A DNA stretch of 64,000 bases from Rhizobium sp. CF080 (GTDB lineage: Bacteria > Pseudomonadota > Alphaproteobacteria > Rhizobiales > Rhizobiaceae), in contig NZ_AKKC02000008.1 of assembly GCF_000282095.2 (NCBI RefSeq), forward strand, positions 372,001-436,000, read 5' to 3'. Shown in pieces: positions 50,646-59,283 of the stretch. The notes below the pieces were generated by a model, which saw only the letters and a program-made list of their open reading frames with translations, was not told where the DNA came from and ran no database searches. Position 1 is the stretch's first letter, and the number at the start of each line of letters is the position of its first letter. The position numbers were made by a program, and so were the translations under genes.

Positions 50646-52637
50646 ATGAAATTCGAGACGACACAAGACGGCTTTTCCATTTCGCTGAACGGCCGCAGCA
50701 TTCTGCGCCACAGCCCCGCTTCGCCCTGCCTCTTCGTTGGCCAGGGGCAGGAGCGGATGGACATGTACCGCGGCAATTTCGAGGTCGAGGACTATATCGT
50801 CGAGCGCTGCGCGCTGCGCCATGCGGATGTCGACGGCAATGTGATCAGCCTTTCGGAGGCGGAGGGCCGGGCGCCGCGGTTGGAGCTGACGATCTCCGAA
50901 ACCGCCGTGCATTTCCGGTCGCTGGACGAGACGATCAACCGTTTTTGGATCCGCATCCACGCGGAGAATGACGAGCATGTCTGGGGCGGCGGCGAGCAGA
51001 TGTCCTATTTCGACATGCGCGGACGCCGCTTTCCGCTGTGGACCTCGGAGCCCGGCGTCGGCCGCGACAAGACGAGCGAGATCACCTTCAAGTCCGACCT
51101 GAAGGACAAGGCCGGTGGCGACTACTACAACACCAACTATCCGCAGCCGACCTACATCTCCTCGTCGCGCTATGCGCTGCATGTGAAAACGACCGCCTAT
51201 TCCATCTTCGATTTTCGTCGCAAGACATTTCACGAGATCGAAGCGTGGGCGGTGCCGGAGCGTATCGAGCTGTTTGCCGCACCCAGCTTCGTCGAGTTGG
51301 TCGAGGCGTTGTCGTTGCGCTTCGGGCGGCAGCCTGAACTGCCGGGCTGGGTTTACAAGGGTGCTATCATCGGCCTCAAGGATGGGGTCAATTCCTTCGA
51401 GCGGCTGGAAAAGATGCGTCATGCCGGCGTGCAGGTCTCCGGTCTGTGGTGCGAGGATTGGGTCGGCCTTCGCCAGACCTCGTTCGGATCGCGGCTGTTC
51501 TGGGACTGGCAGGCGAACGACGAGCGTTATCCGGACCTGCGCCGTCGGATTGCCGAGCTGAACGGGGAGGGCATCTGTTTCCTCGGCTACGTCAATCCCT
51601 ATCTCTGCGTCGATGGCTCGTTGTTTCCAGAGGCTGAAGCCGCGGGTTATTTCGCCAAGGATCAGCTCGGCCGAACCGCGATCGTCGATTTCGGCGAGTT
51701 CGATTGTGGCGTCGTCGATTTCACCAATCCGGAAGCGGCCGATTGGTTTGCCGAAGAGGTGATCGGCCGTCGCATGCTCGATTTCGGGCTGACCGGCTGG
51801 ATGGCCGATTTCGGCGAATACCTGCCGATTGATGTGGAGCTCGCCAATGGCATCGACGCCAAGCTGATGCACAATGCCTGGCCGACGCTCTGGGCCGAGG
51901 TCAACGCGAAAGCGATCGCCAGCCGAGGCAAGACGGGCGAGGCGCTGTTCTTTATGCGGGCCGGCTTCAGCGGCGTGCAGAAACATTGCCCGCTGCTCTG
52001 GGGCGGCGACCAGTCGGTGGATTTTTCGCGCCATGACGGGCTCGTCACCGTGATGTGCGCTGCCCTTTCGTCAGGCCTGCTCGGCAATGCCTATCACCAT
52101 TCCGATATCGGTGGTTATACCAGCCTGTTCGGCAATGTCCGCACGCCGGAACTGCTGATGCGCTGGGCGGAAATGGCGGCCTTCACGCCGGTCATGCGCA
52201 GCCACGAGGGCAACCGGCCGAGAGACAATATCCAGATCGACCAGGATCCTGAGGTGCTGGAGCACTTTGCCCGGATGACGCATATCTACGTGCATCTGGC
52301 GCCGTATCTGAAGACGCTGTCAGCGGAGGCCGCCGCGCGAGGTCTGCCGGTGCAGCGGCCGCTTTTCCTGCATCACGAGCATGATCCGAAAACCTATGCC
52401 ATCCAGGATGCCTATCTCTACGGCCCGGAACTGCTGGTGGCGCCGGTCTGGCATGCGGCGCAGGAGGTGCGGAGCGTCTATCTGCCGGAGGGGGCGAGCT
52501 GGGTGCATGTGTGGAGCGGAAAGGAATATGCGGGTGGGGAAGAGGTGACGGTTGCTTCGCCGATCGGTTGTCCGCCGGTGTTTTATCGGGCGGACGCGGT
52601 TTTTGTGGAGATGTTTGCAGCGCTGAAGGATATGTGA
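50646..52637 (+). CDS. smoI: Sulfoquinovosidase SmoI (GH31)
   Basis: 663 residues from ATG 50646, a GH31 enzyme. The catalytic nucleophile is Asp388 (WMADFGEYLP) and the acid/base Asp455 (GGDQSVDFS). The residues known to bind the sulfonate in Agrobacterium-type sulfoquinovosidases (the KERWY set) are all present: Lys245 (GLKDG), Glu270 (WCEDW), Arg283 and Trp286 (SRLFW) and Tyr491 (DIGGYT). Ordinary alpha-glucosidases lack this set. The enzyme frees sulfoquinovose from its glycerol glycoside, the first step of the pathway that the smoCBA operon continues. No signal peptide is seen, so it acts inside the cell. Ribosome-binding site is weak; translation may be coupled to the gene 22 bases upstream. 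Confidence 0.93.
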   Translation: MKFETTQDGFSISLNGRSILRHSPASPCLFVGQGQERMDMYRGNFEVEDYIVERCALRHADVDGNVISLSEAEGRAPRLELTISETAVHFRSLDETINRFWIRIHAENDEHVWGGGEQMSYFDMRGRRFPLWTSEPGVGRDKTSEITFKSDLKDKAGGDYYNTNYPQPTYISSSRYALHVKTTAYSIFDFRRKTFHEIEAWAVPERIELFAAPSFVELVEALSLRFGRQPELPGWVYKGAIIGLKDGVNSFERLEKMRHAGVQVSGLWCEDWVGLRQTSFGSRLFWDWQANDERYPDLRRRIAELNGEGICFLGYVNPYLCVDGSLFPEAEAAGYFAKDQLGRTAIVDFGEFDCGVVDFTNPEAADWFAEEVIGRRMLDFGLTGWMADFGEYLPIDVELANGIDAKLMHNAWPTLWAEVNAKAIASRGKTGEALFFMRAGFSGVQKHCPLLWGGDQSVDFSRHDGLVTVMCAALSSGLLGNAYHHSDIGGYTSLFGNVRTPELLMRWAEMAAFTPVMRSHEGNRPRDNIQIDQDPEVLEHFARMTHIYVHLAPYLKTLSAEAAARGLPVQRPLFLHHEHDPKTYAIQDAYLYGPELLVAPVWHAAQEVRSVYLPEGASWVHVWSGKEYAGGEEVTVASPIGCPPVFYRADAVFVEMFAALKDM

Positions 52638-52654
52638 GGTCGCGGCGCACTCCC

Positions 52655-52787
52655 AATCTCCCCCCTTGAGGAGGAGATGTCACCAGAGGTGACAGAGGGG
52701 GGTGGCGCCGCGAACTCGACTGGCGAAGAGTATGCCGCAGCACCCCCCTCTGCCCTGCCGGGCATCTCCCCCTCAAGGGGGGAGATC
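52655..52787. repeat. Rhizobial intergenic palindromic element (RIME-like)
   Basis: The ends ATCTCCCCCCTTGAG (52656-52670) and CTCAAGGGGGGAGAT (52772-52786) are perfect inverted copies. Similarity continues inward on both sides to CAGAGGGGGGTG and its complement, giving arms of about 46 bases around a spacer of about 38 bases. Elements of this type, with C-run/G-run arms and a GAGATG motif, are scattered between genes in Rhizobium-like genomes. It sits in the 176-base gap between two convergent genes and may also end their transcripts. Confidence 0.85.
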
Positions 52788-52813
52788 GGATGCGGCGCCG
52801 TCTCAGTCCAATC

Positions 52814-53455
52814 TCACCGCGCCGCCCAGTTCGCCCCGCGCCGGAAGATCGTCTTCATCTGGGGTACGTCGAATTCCTTCGCCTGGTGGCCGAGCGAGGA
52901 ATAGAAGACGCGGCCCTCTCCGTATTTGCGCTTCCAAACCACCGGCATCACGACGCCGTTGATCCAGTAGGCGTGATCTCCCGTGAAGGTGGTTGTCGCC
53001 AGCACCTCGTTCGAGGGGTCCACATGCATGTAATATTGCTCGGACGTGTAGGGGAAATCGGTAATCCCCTCCATCAGCGGATCATCCGGCCGGGTGATGT
53101 TGACCGTGTAGTCGATGATATTGCCCGGATGGGCGACCCACTGGCCGCCGATGATGAACTGATAGTCGACCGACTCGCGGAATGCGTCGCCTGCGCCGCC
53201 GTGGTAACCGGCAATGCCGACGCCCTTCTCAACGGCGGCGGCGAGGTTTTTCACCTCCTCCTTCTCGATCTTCGACATGGTCATGATCGGCACGATGAGG
53301 CTCAGGTCGTGAATGGATGGATCGGCGAAGGCCTCAGTCGAATGTTCGAGATAGACCTTGAAGCCGTCCTCCTCGAGCATGTCCTTGATGATTTCGGCGC
53401 ATTCCTGCGGTTCGTGGCCGCTCCAGCCGCCCCATACGATGAGTGCTTCACGCAT
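52814..53455 (-). CDS. ThuA-like domain protein
   Basis: 213 residues with the ThuA/glutamine-amidotransferase-like fold: REALIVWGGWSGHEPQECA at the start, GVGIAGYHGGAGDAF in the centre (the conserved His-Gly-Gly), EQYYMHVDP and GRVFYSSLGHQAKEF near the end. Rhizobial ThuA acts with ThuB in trehalose/maltitol use through 3-keto-sugars. Here it lies 18 bases downstream of a Gfo/Idh/MocA dehydrogenase on the same strand, the same pairing. GGAGGA precedes the ATG at 53455. The sugar is not evident, so no symbol is given. Confidence 0.82.
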   Translation of the reverse strand: MREALIVWGGWSGHEPQECAEIIKDMLEEDGFKVYLEHSTEAFADPSIHDLSLIVPIMTMSKIEKEEVKNLAAAVEKGVGIAGYHGGAGDAFRESVDYQFIIGGQWVAHPGNIIDYTVNITRPDDPLMEGITDFPYTSEQYYMHVDPSNEVLATTTFTGDHAYWINGVVMPVVWKRKYGEGRVFYSSLGHQAKEFDVPQMKTIFRRGANWAAR

Positions 53456-53473
53456 TTTGTTCGTCCTCCAGAA

Positions 53474-54577
53474 TTATTTCGCCAGCCGTCCATCGACGAG
53501 CGATTCCGACAGCGGAGCGGGCCGCTCCGTCGCCGTGGTGATCTTGATCGTGCGCCCTTCGGCGGACGCCGTGTGGAAGGCTTCCATGACCTCCAGCACA
53601 TGCAGCGCCAGATCGCCGTTGGCCCGGTGCGGGCGGTTGGAGCGTATCGCGTAAGCGAGGTCCGCGATGCCGATCGAACGGTAGTTGCCCTCCGCATAGG
53701 GCAGGGTGGCGGGCTGGTCCTCGAACTGGCCGCCCTTCTTCAGATAGCCGATAGGGCCCTCGAACCGGTTCGGGTCCGGCACGATCAGCGTGCCTTCGGT
53801 GCCGTAAACTTCGAGCGGCACATGTTTGTGGCCGGCGACGTCGAAGCTCATGCCGATCTGAACGACCGCGCCGTTGGCAAAGGCCATGACGCCCGCCACA
53901 TGGGTCGGAACGTGCACCGGAATGCGCTCGCCGTTGCGCGGCTCGCTGGTGATGATGCGCTCCTGGCGGGGCGTGATGGCAAAGCCCGCGACCTGCGAGA
54001 CGGGGCCGAGCAGGTTGACGAGATCGGTGATGTAATAGGGACCCATGTCGAGCATTGGGCCGCCGCCGACCTCGTAATAGAAGGCGGGGTTCGGATGCCA
54101 GCGCTCGTGGCCGGGGCACATGAAGGTCGCGGTGCCGCCGACGGGCAGTCCGATGACGCCCTGGTCGATCAGTTCGCGGGCCGTCTGGTGGCCGCCGCCG
54201 AGGAAGGTATCGGGGGCAGCACCGATGCGCAGGCCCTTGGCCTTGGCGGCTTCCGCCAGTTTTTTCCCTTCCGCGAAATTAATCCCGAGTGGCTTTTCCG
54301 AATAGGTGTGCTTGCCGGCATCGAGCGCCTGCAGGGCAACGGCGACATGCGCCTTGGGGATGGTCAGGTTGACGATGATCTCGACCTTCGGGTCCGCGAG
54401 CAATTCGCCGACGGTGCGGGCCTTCAGATTGAATTCGGAAGCCTTCGCCTCGGCCAGATCGCGGTTGAGATCGGCCAGTCCGCGGATATCGAGGATCGGA
54501 AAGGCGGATGTCATCGCTTTCAGATAGGCGCCTGAAATATTGCCGCATCCGATGATGCCGATACCGACTTTGTCCAT
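53474..54577 (-). CDS. Gfo/Idh/MocA-family sugar oxidoreductase
   Basis: 367 residues. N-terminal NAD(P)-binding fold with GIGIIGCGNISGAYL, then the family EKP motif (TYSEKPLGIN near residue 95) and a C-terminal substrate domain (about 130-360) with a Gly-Gly-Gly-Pro-Met-Leu-Asp-Met-Gly stretch carrying the usual catalytic-site Asp and an HERWHPNPAFYY segment. It probably oxidises a hydroxyl of a sugar or glycoside, as ThuB does at C3. Strong GGGAGGGAA site before ATG 54577. Between the ROK regulator and the ThuA-like gene, all on one strand. Confidence 0.88.
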   Translation of the reverse strand: MDKVGIGIIGCGNISGAYLKAMTSAFPILDIRGLADLNRDLAEAKASEFNLKARTVGELLADPKVEIIVNLTIPKAHVAVALQALDAGKHTYSEKPLGINFAEGKKLAEAAKAKGLRIGAAPDTFLGGGHQTARELIDQGVIGLPVGGTATFMCPGHERWHPNPAFYYEVGGGPMLDMGPYYITDLVNLLGPVSQVAGFAITPRQERIITSEPRNGERIPVHVPTHVAGVMAFANGAVVQIGMSFDVAGHKHVPLEVYGTEGTLIVPDPNRFEGPIGYLKKGGQFEDQPATLPYAEGNYRSIGIADLAYAIRSNRPHRANGDLALHVLEVMEAFHTASAEGRTIKITTATERPAPLSESLVDGRLAK

Positions 54578-54621
54578 TATTCCCTCCCGATGAATGCTGA
54601 TGAATTCTGGTATTGGGCGCT

Positions 54622-55821
54622 TTAGAGCGCCGGCCCGGTGGTGCTCCAGGGCGATTCGTAAAGTTCGTAAAGCGCGACGGCCGCCGCTCCCTGCGCCCAG
54701 AAATCATCCGTCGAATCGTCGAAGACGAGTTCGCTGACGCCCTTCAGCGACGGCGGAATGGCGAGCGCATAGGCATCGCGCAGGCTGTTCAGGAACGGTT
54801 CGCCGAGCGCCAGCGACGAGCCGACGAGGATGACGCGCGGCGGCGCAAATAGCGTGACGATGTTGGCGATCGTCAGCCCGACGGCCTCGCCGGCGCGGAC
54901 GGCTGCGCCGATCAGCCGGTCGTCGTCGGCCTGGATCAGCGCCTGGACATGGGTCATGCCGCGGCCGAGTCTTACTGCTTCGGCAAAACGCCCGTCCGTC
55001 TGTTGCTCGCCGAGGATGGCGCTCTCGCCGGCCTGGCTCGAAAGCCGCACGATGCCCTGAGGTCCCATGCCGAGCACGAGATCACCGAGGTTGTGGCTGA
55101 GGCCGCCGGCACCGCGGAAAAGCCGGTTGCCGTGCAGCACGCCGAGGCCCAGCGTCTGTTCAAGCGAGATCAGGACCATGTCCTCCAGATCGCGGGCCTT
55201 TCCGAACCAGTGATGACCGAGCGTGATGGCATGGGCGTCACTCTCGACGATGGTCGGCGTCGACAGGCGGCTGGACATTTCCGCCGCAAAATCGATGTTG
55301 ATCTCGCGAAAAATCGGGCTCGAGCGGATATGCCCGGTGCGGTGTTCGATGACGCCCGGGAGGCCGAGGCAGACGCTGTCGACATCCTCCAGCGACAGGC
55401 CGGCATCGACGACGCAGCGGCGCACGCCATCCTCGACGAGATCGGCGATGACAGCGATCGGCTGGCGGTCGATACGGATCGGCAGGGTAAGTTGGGAGAG
55501 CACGTCGCCGCGGAAATTGGTGACGACGAAGACCATGCGGCTTGCGGCAATCTTGGCGCCGACGACGCGGGCGGCATCCGGATTGACCTCCAGCATGACG
55601 CGCGGTCGGCCACGCACCGCCTCGTTGCGGATATCGCCCTCGTGGCGGGTCAGGATCAGCCCGTCGTCGAGCAGCGAACCGGTGATGGCCGAAACGGTGG
55701 TTGTCGAGAGTTCGGTGCGCTCGGAAATTTCGACGCGGGAGATGGGGCCGCGGCGCCGGATCGTATCCAGCACGCTGAGGCGGTTCATCGCACGCATGAG
55801 TTCTGGATCGGCGGTTTTCAT
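54622..55821 (-). CDS. ROK-family transcriptional regulator
   Basis: 399 residues. Residues about 12-70 form a winged helix (VLDTIRRRGPISRVEISERT, STTTVSAITGSLLDDGLI), and the rest is a ROK sugar-binding domain (VGAKIAASRMVFVVTNFRG, SVCLGLPGVIEHRTGHI, LGLGVLHGNRLFRGAGG). The ROK zinc motif (Cys-x-Cys-Gly-x2-Gly-Cys) is absent at the usual place (LSHNLGDLVLGMGPQGIVRL), and the phosphate-binding Asp-x-Gly-x-Thr loop is not intact, so it is a sensor rather than a kinase. It is divergent from the ABC sugar importer and heads the dehydrogenase/ThuA operon. Two copies of a candidate operator lie in the shared promoter. Confidence 0.88.
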   Translation of the reverse strand: MKTADPELMRAMNRLSVLDTIRRRGPISRVEISERTELSTTTVSAITGSLLDDGLILTRHEGDIRNEAVRGRPRVMLEVNPDAARVVGAKIAASRMVFVVTNFRGDVLSQLTLPIRIDRQPIAVIADLVEDGVRRCVVDAGLSLEDVDSVCLGLPGVIEHRTGHIRSSPIFREINIDFAAEMSSRLSTPTIVESDAHAITLGHHWFGKARDLEDMVLISLEQTLGLGVLHGNRLFRGAGGLSHNLGDLVLGMGPQGIVRLSSQAGESAILGEQQTDGRFAEAVRLGRGMTHVQALIQADDDRLIGAAVRAGEAVGLTIANIVTLFAPPRVILVGSSLALGEPFLNSLRDAYALAIPPSLKGVSELVFDDSTDDFWAQGAAAVALYELYESPWSTTGPAL

Positions 55822-55858
55822 CTCTTCTGCGCACTCGTCGGGTTTTGCACCGAACGCT

Positions 55859-55883
55859 ATTTAATTCGAGGTGCAAATTAAAT
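55859..55883. promoter_or_regulatory. Candidate ROK operator, copy 1
   Basis: ATTTAATT, nine bases (CGAGGTGCA), AATTAAAT: a perfect 8-base inverted repeat, 38 bases upstream of the ROK gene start. Size, AT-rich arms and a GC-richer centre are typical of ROK (NagC/Mlc/XylR-type) operators. Confidence 0.65.
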
Positions 55884-56006
55884 TCGCTTTGTTCTAGAGC
55901 CGATTTTGGGCGGTGTGCAATAGATAAAGCAGCAAAAGGCGCATTTTTCGCCAAAATCCGGTAATGTCGCTTGGGGCTATTGACAGATGCGACAGGCTTG
56001 CCGATT

Positions 56007-56031
56007 ATTTAATTCGGATGCAGGAATAAAG
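56007..56031. promoter_or_regulatory. Candidate ROK operator, copy 2
   Basis: Begins ATTTAATTCGGATGCAGG and ends with AATAAAG. It shares the left arm, the TGCA centre and an A/T right arm with copy 1, and lies 21 bases upstream of the importer start, where binding would block transcription. Confidence 0.55.
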
Positions 56032-56051
56032 CTTTGGGAGGAGCGCCTTCA

Positions 56052-57347
56052 ATGTCCAACAGATATCACAGGATGCGTTTGATTTCCGCGACCGCCGTTG
56101 CTCTCGCCGGGGGCCTCTTTACGGCCGGCGTTGCCGCGGCGGACAGCGTCATTCGCTGGATGCATGTCGAGCAGGTGCCGGGGAACATAGCCGTCTGGAA
56201 CCAGATCGCCAAGGATTTCGAGGCCAAGCACCCCGGCGTCAAAGTCGAGCTGCAATTTCTCGAAAACCAGGCGTTCAAGGCCAAGCTGCCGACGCTTCTG
56301 CAGTCGAAAGACGCGCCGAGCATGTTCTATAGCTGGGGCGGCGGCGTGCTCAAGGCGCAGTCCGAGACCGGCACGTTGCGGCCCATCAATGCGGCGCTCG
56401 ATGCCAATGGAGGGGAATGGCGCAAGTCGGTCAACGCCTCCGCCGTCGACGGCCTGACCTTCGACGGCAAGGTCTGGGCTTCGCCCTCCAAGAGCGGTCT
56501 GGTTTCCTTCTATTACAACAAGGAACTGTTCAAGAAGGCGGGCGTCGATGCCTCGAAGATCGCGACCTGGGACGATTTCCTCGGTGCCGTCAAGGCGCTG
56601 AAGCAGGCAGGCGTGACGCCGATTGCCGGCGGCGGGCGGGACAAATGGCCCCTGCATTTCTACTGGAGCTATCTCTCGATGCGCGAGGCGGGACAAAAAG
56701 GCTTTGCCGATGCCAAGGCAGGCAAGAACGACGGCTTCGCCGGCAAGCCTTTCGTCAAGGCGGGCGAGCGGCTGGCCGAGCTCGGCAAGCTTGAACCCTT
56801 CCAGAACGGCTATCTGGGCGCGACATGGAACGATGCGCTTGCCGCCTTCGGCGATGGCCGGGCCGCGCTCATCCTGAGCTTCGAGAATACGCCCGCGACC
56901 CAGGCGTCGAATTCGACGAGCCGCAAAGGCCTTGCCGACGACAATATCGGTCGCTTCCCGTTCCCCGTCGTCAGCGGAGGGCCCGGTGTTACCACCGACA
57001 GTTTCGGCGGTCTCAACGGATGGGTGGTCACCAAGAACGCGCCGCCTGAAACCGAGGAATTCCTCCGCTACATGGCAAGCATCGACGTGCAGAAGGTGCT
57101 CGCCAGGGATACGCAGATCATGCCCGTCACCAAGGGTGCGAGCGAAGCGATCTCCAAGCCGCTGCTGAAGGAAGTTGCCGAGGCTCTTGCCAAGGAAACC
57201 TGGCACCAGAACTTCCTCGACCAGGATCTCGGCCCCAATGTGGGCGCGATCGTCAACGACGTCAGCGTCGAAGTGGTCTCCGGCGGCATGAAGCCGGCGG
57301 CCGCCGCGCAACAGATCGAGGATGCCTATTCTCTCGAGCGCAAGTAA
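56052..57347 (+). CDS. Sugar-binding protein of a CUT1 ABC importer
   Basis: The ATG at 56052 is eight bases after GGGAGGAG. The 431-residue precursor has a signal peptide (LISATAVALAGGLFTAGVAAA) and a family-1 extracellular solute-binding fold: IRWMHVEQVPGNIAVWNQIA, PSMFYSWGGGVLKAQ, YYNKELFKKAGVDASKIATWDDF and ALILSFENTP. It should hand a mono- or disaccharide to the two permeases that follow. The sugar is unknown. The nearby sulfoquinovose genes make SQ glycerol a possibility, but the immediate ROK/ThuA/dehydrogenase genes suggest a different glycoside. Confidence 0.88.
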   Translation: MSNRYHRMRLISATAVALAGGLFTAGVAAADSVIRWMHVEQVPGNIAVWNQIAKDFEAKHPGVKVELQFLENQAFKAKLPTLLQSKDAPSMFYSWGGGVLKAQSETGTLRPINAALDANGGEWRKSVNASAVDGLTFDGKVWASPSKSGLVSFYYNKELFKKAGVDASKIATWDDFLGAVKALKQAGVTPIAGGGRDKWPLHFYWSYLSMREAGQKGFADAKAGKNDGFAGKPFVKAGERLAELGKLEPFQNGYLGATWNDALAAFGDGRAALILSFENTPATQASNSTSRKGLADDNIGRFPFPVVSGGPGVTTDSFGGLNGWVVTKNAPPETEEFLRYMASIDVQKVLARDTQIMPVTKGASEAISKPLLKEVAEALAKETWHQNFLDQDLGPNVGAIVNDVSVEVVSGGMKPAAAAQQIEDAYSLERK

Positions 57348-57355
57348 GCGCAGTG

Positions 57356-57391
57356 CCGGCGCGCCTAAGGTCCTGACCCTGGGAGCGCCGG
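57356..57391 (+). other. Stem-loop between binding-protein and permease genes
   Basis: CCGGCGC (57356-57362) and GCGCCGG (57385-57391) can pair around a 22-base loop, followed by TTCCTGTTTT. Such stems after binding-protein genes often stabilise the first cistron or end part of its transcripts, giving more binding protein than permease. Confidence 0.55.
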
Positions 57392-57442
57392 TTCCTGTTT
57401 TCGCCTGACGCCGTTTTGCAGCCTGAAAGGCTCGAAAAATCG

Positions 57443-58384
57443 ATGAGCGATACGCTGATGTCTGCCAACGCCGTGCCTGCCGGGAAAACGCTTGCGGTCT
57501 CGCGGCGCCGCAAGCGGTCGCTCGCCAACAGCAAGTGGCCGGTGCTGATCCTGTTCCTGCCGCCGGCGCTTCTTCTGTTCACGGTGCTGGTCATCCTGCC
57601 CATGGGCGAGGCCGCATGGTATTCCTTCTACAACTGGAACGGCTATGGCAGCCCGACGCAATGGGTTGGCTGGCGCAATTACCAGCTGATTTTCCGCAAC
57701 AGCGCCTTCACCCAGGCGCTGATCAACAACGGCCTGATCGTGCTCGCCTCGCTCTGCGTGCAGGTGCCGCTGGCGCTCTGGCTGGCGACGATGATCTCCA
57801 GCCGGATCAAGGGCGCGCTGTTCTTCCGGCTGATCTTCTTCCTGCCCTACGTGCTTGCGGATGTCGCGGCCGGCATGATCTGGCGTTTCGTCTATGACGG
57901 GGATTTCGGTCTCGTCGCCGGCATTTCGCATTTCATCGGCGTCGAACCGCCTTTCTGGCTGGCCGACCGGGACGTGGCGATGTACGCGATATTGGGCGTC
58001 GTGGTCTGGAAGTATTTCGGCTTTCACATGATGCTCTTCATCGCCGGCCTGCAGGCGATCGACAAAAGCGTGCTGGAAGCGGCAGACATCGACGGCGCGA
58101 CCGGTTTCCAGAAATTCCGGCTTGTGACGCTGCCGCTGCTCGGCTCCACTGTGCGTCTCTCCGTCTTCTTTGCGGTCGTGGGCTCGCTGCAGCTCTTCGA
58201 CATGATCATGCCGCTCACCGGCGGCGGTCCGTCGAACTCGACACAGACAATGGTGACGTTCCTGTACAATTTCGGGGTGACCCGCATGCAGGTCGGGTTC
58301 GGCAGCGCGGTCGGCGTGGTGCTGTTCGTGATCTGCGTGACGCTCGCCTTCAGCTACAAGCGGGTATTCATGCGCAATGACTGA
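57443..58384 (+). CDS. CUT1 sugar ABC transporter permease (MalF type)
   Basis: 313 residues from ATG 57443. A basic N-terminal tail of about 30 residues precedes six membrane segments. The permease coupling loop is seen at about residues 210-235 (EAADIDGATGFQKFRLVTLPLLG). It pairs with the MalG-type permease encoded directly after it, whose start overlaps its end by eight bases. An in-frame TTG at 57416 is rejected for lack of a ribosome-binding site. Confidence 0.9.
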   Translation: MSDTLMSANAVPAGKTLAVSRRRKRSLANSKWPVLILFLPPALLLFTVLVILPMGEAAWYSFYNWNGYGSPTQWVGWRNYQLIFRNSAFTQALINNGLIVLASLCVQVPLALWLATMISSRIKGALFFRLIFFLPYVLADVAAGMIWRFVYDGDFGLVAGISHFIGVEPPFWLADRDVAMYAILGVVVWKYFGFHMMLFIAGLQAIDKSVLEAADIDGATGFQKFRLVTLPLLGSTVRLSVFFAVVGSLQLFDMIMPLTGGGPSNSTQTMVTFLYNFGVTRMQVGFGSAVGVVLFVICVTLAFSYKRVFMRND

Positions 58385-59261
58385 GATCTCGACAGCACAG
58401 CCCATCGATGCCGCCAGCGCGCCGACCTCCGGCCAGCGCATCCGCGCCGGCACGCAGGTCTATATGTACGTGTCGCTGGTCATCGTGGCGGCCATCGTGG
58501 TGGTGCCGCTTATCAGCACCGCACTCGGCGGCTTCAAGACTCTGGGCGAACTGCGCGGCAACCCGTTCGGTCTGCCGACGGAATGGCAGTGGTCGAACTA
58601 CACGGACATCATCATCAGCAAGCGTTACTGGCTGCAGATGAGCAATTCGCTGATCATCGCCCTGCTGACGGTATTCCTGACATTGACCTTCGGCGCCATG
58701 GCGGCCTTCTGCTTCGCGCACATCCGCTTCTTCGGCGCCAATTATCTGGTCAACTATTTCCTGATCGGACTGATGTTTCCAGCCGCGACCGCCATCCTGC
58801 CACTCTATATCCGCATCCGCGATCTGGGGCTCGTCGACACATATTGGGGCGTGGTGCTGCCGCAGGTGGCGTTCGGCATGGGCATGAGCATCATGCTGTT
58901 CCGCAACTATTTTCGCAATCTGCCGTCGGAACTCTTCGACGCGGCGTTCGTGGATGGCTGCGGCTATATGCGCTTCTTCTGGCATATCACGCTGCCGCTG
59001 TCGCGGCCGATCATCGCCACCGTCGGCATCATCTCCTTCGTCGGCAGCTGGAACAGCTATATCGTGCCGCTGATCATGCTGAATTCGGAGAGCCGCTATC
59101 CCTGGCCGCTCGGCATCATGATCTACCGGGGCGAATTCAGCACCGAATGGCAGCTGGTGCTGGCCTTCATCACGCTCACCATTCTGCCGACCATCATCGC
59201 CTTCTTCCTGGCCCAGAAGCACATCATCGCCGGTCTGACCGCCGGTGCGGTGAAGTCCTGA
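58377..59261 (+). CDS. CUT1 sugar ABC transporter permease (MalG type)
   Basis: 294 residues, six membrane segments, with the coupling loop near residues 185-215 ([25 protein letters not shown]). The start at 58377 overlaps the preceding permease stop by eight bases, so they are translationally coupled. Its C-terminus ([16 protein letters not shown]) is the standard end of MalG-type permeases. Confidence 0.92.
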   Translation: MTEISTAQPIDAASAPTSGQRIRAGTQVYMYVSLVIVAAIVVVPLISTALGGFKTLGELRGNPFGLPTEWQWSNYTDIIISKRYWLQMSNSLIIALLTVFLTLTFGAMAAFCFAHIRFFGANYLVNYFLIGLMFPAATAILPLYIRIRDLGLVDTYWGVVLPQVAFGMGMSIMLFRNYFRNLPSELFDAAFVDGCGYMRFFWHITLPLSRPIIATVGIISFVGSWNSYIVPLIMLNSESRYPWPLGIMIYRGEFSTEWQLVLAFITLTILPTIIAFFLAQKHIIAGLTAGAVKS

Positions 59262-59283
59262 GCCCCGACCCGGAGTATTTCGC

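Larger units (their letters stand above)
55822..56051. promoter_or_regulatory. Divergent ROK regulator / sugar importer control region
   Basis: 230 bases, with both promoters. It includes two related AT-rich operator-like sequences, one close to each gene start (55859-55883 and 56007-56031), and a strong GGGAGGAG ribosome-binding site before the importer gene. Confidence 0.65.
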
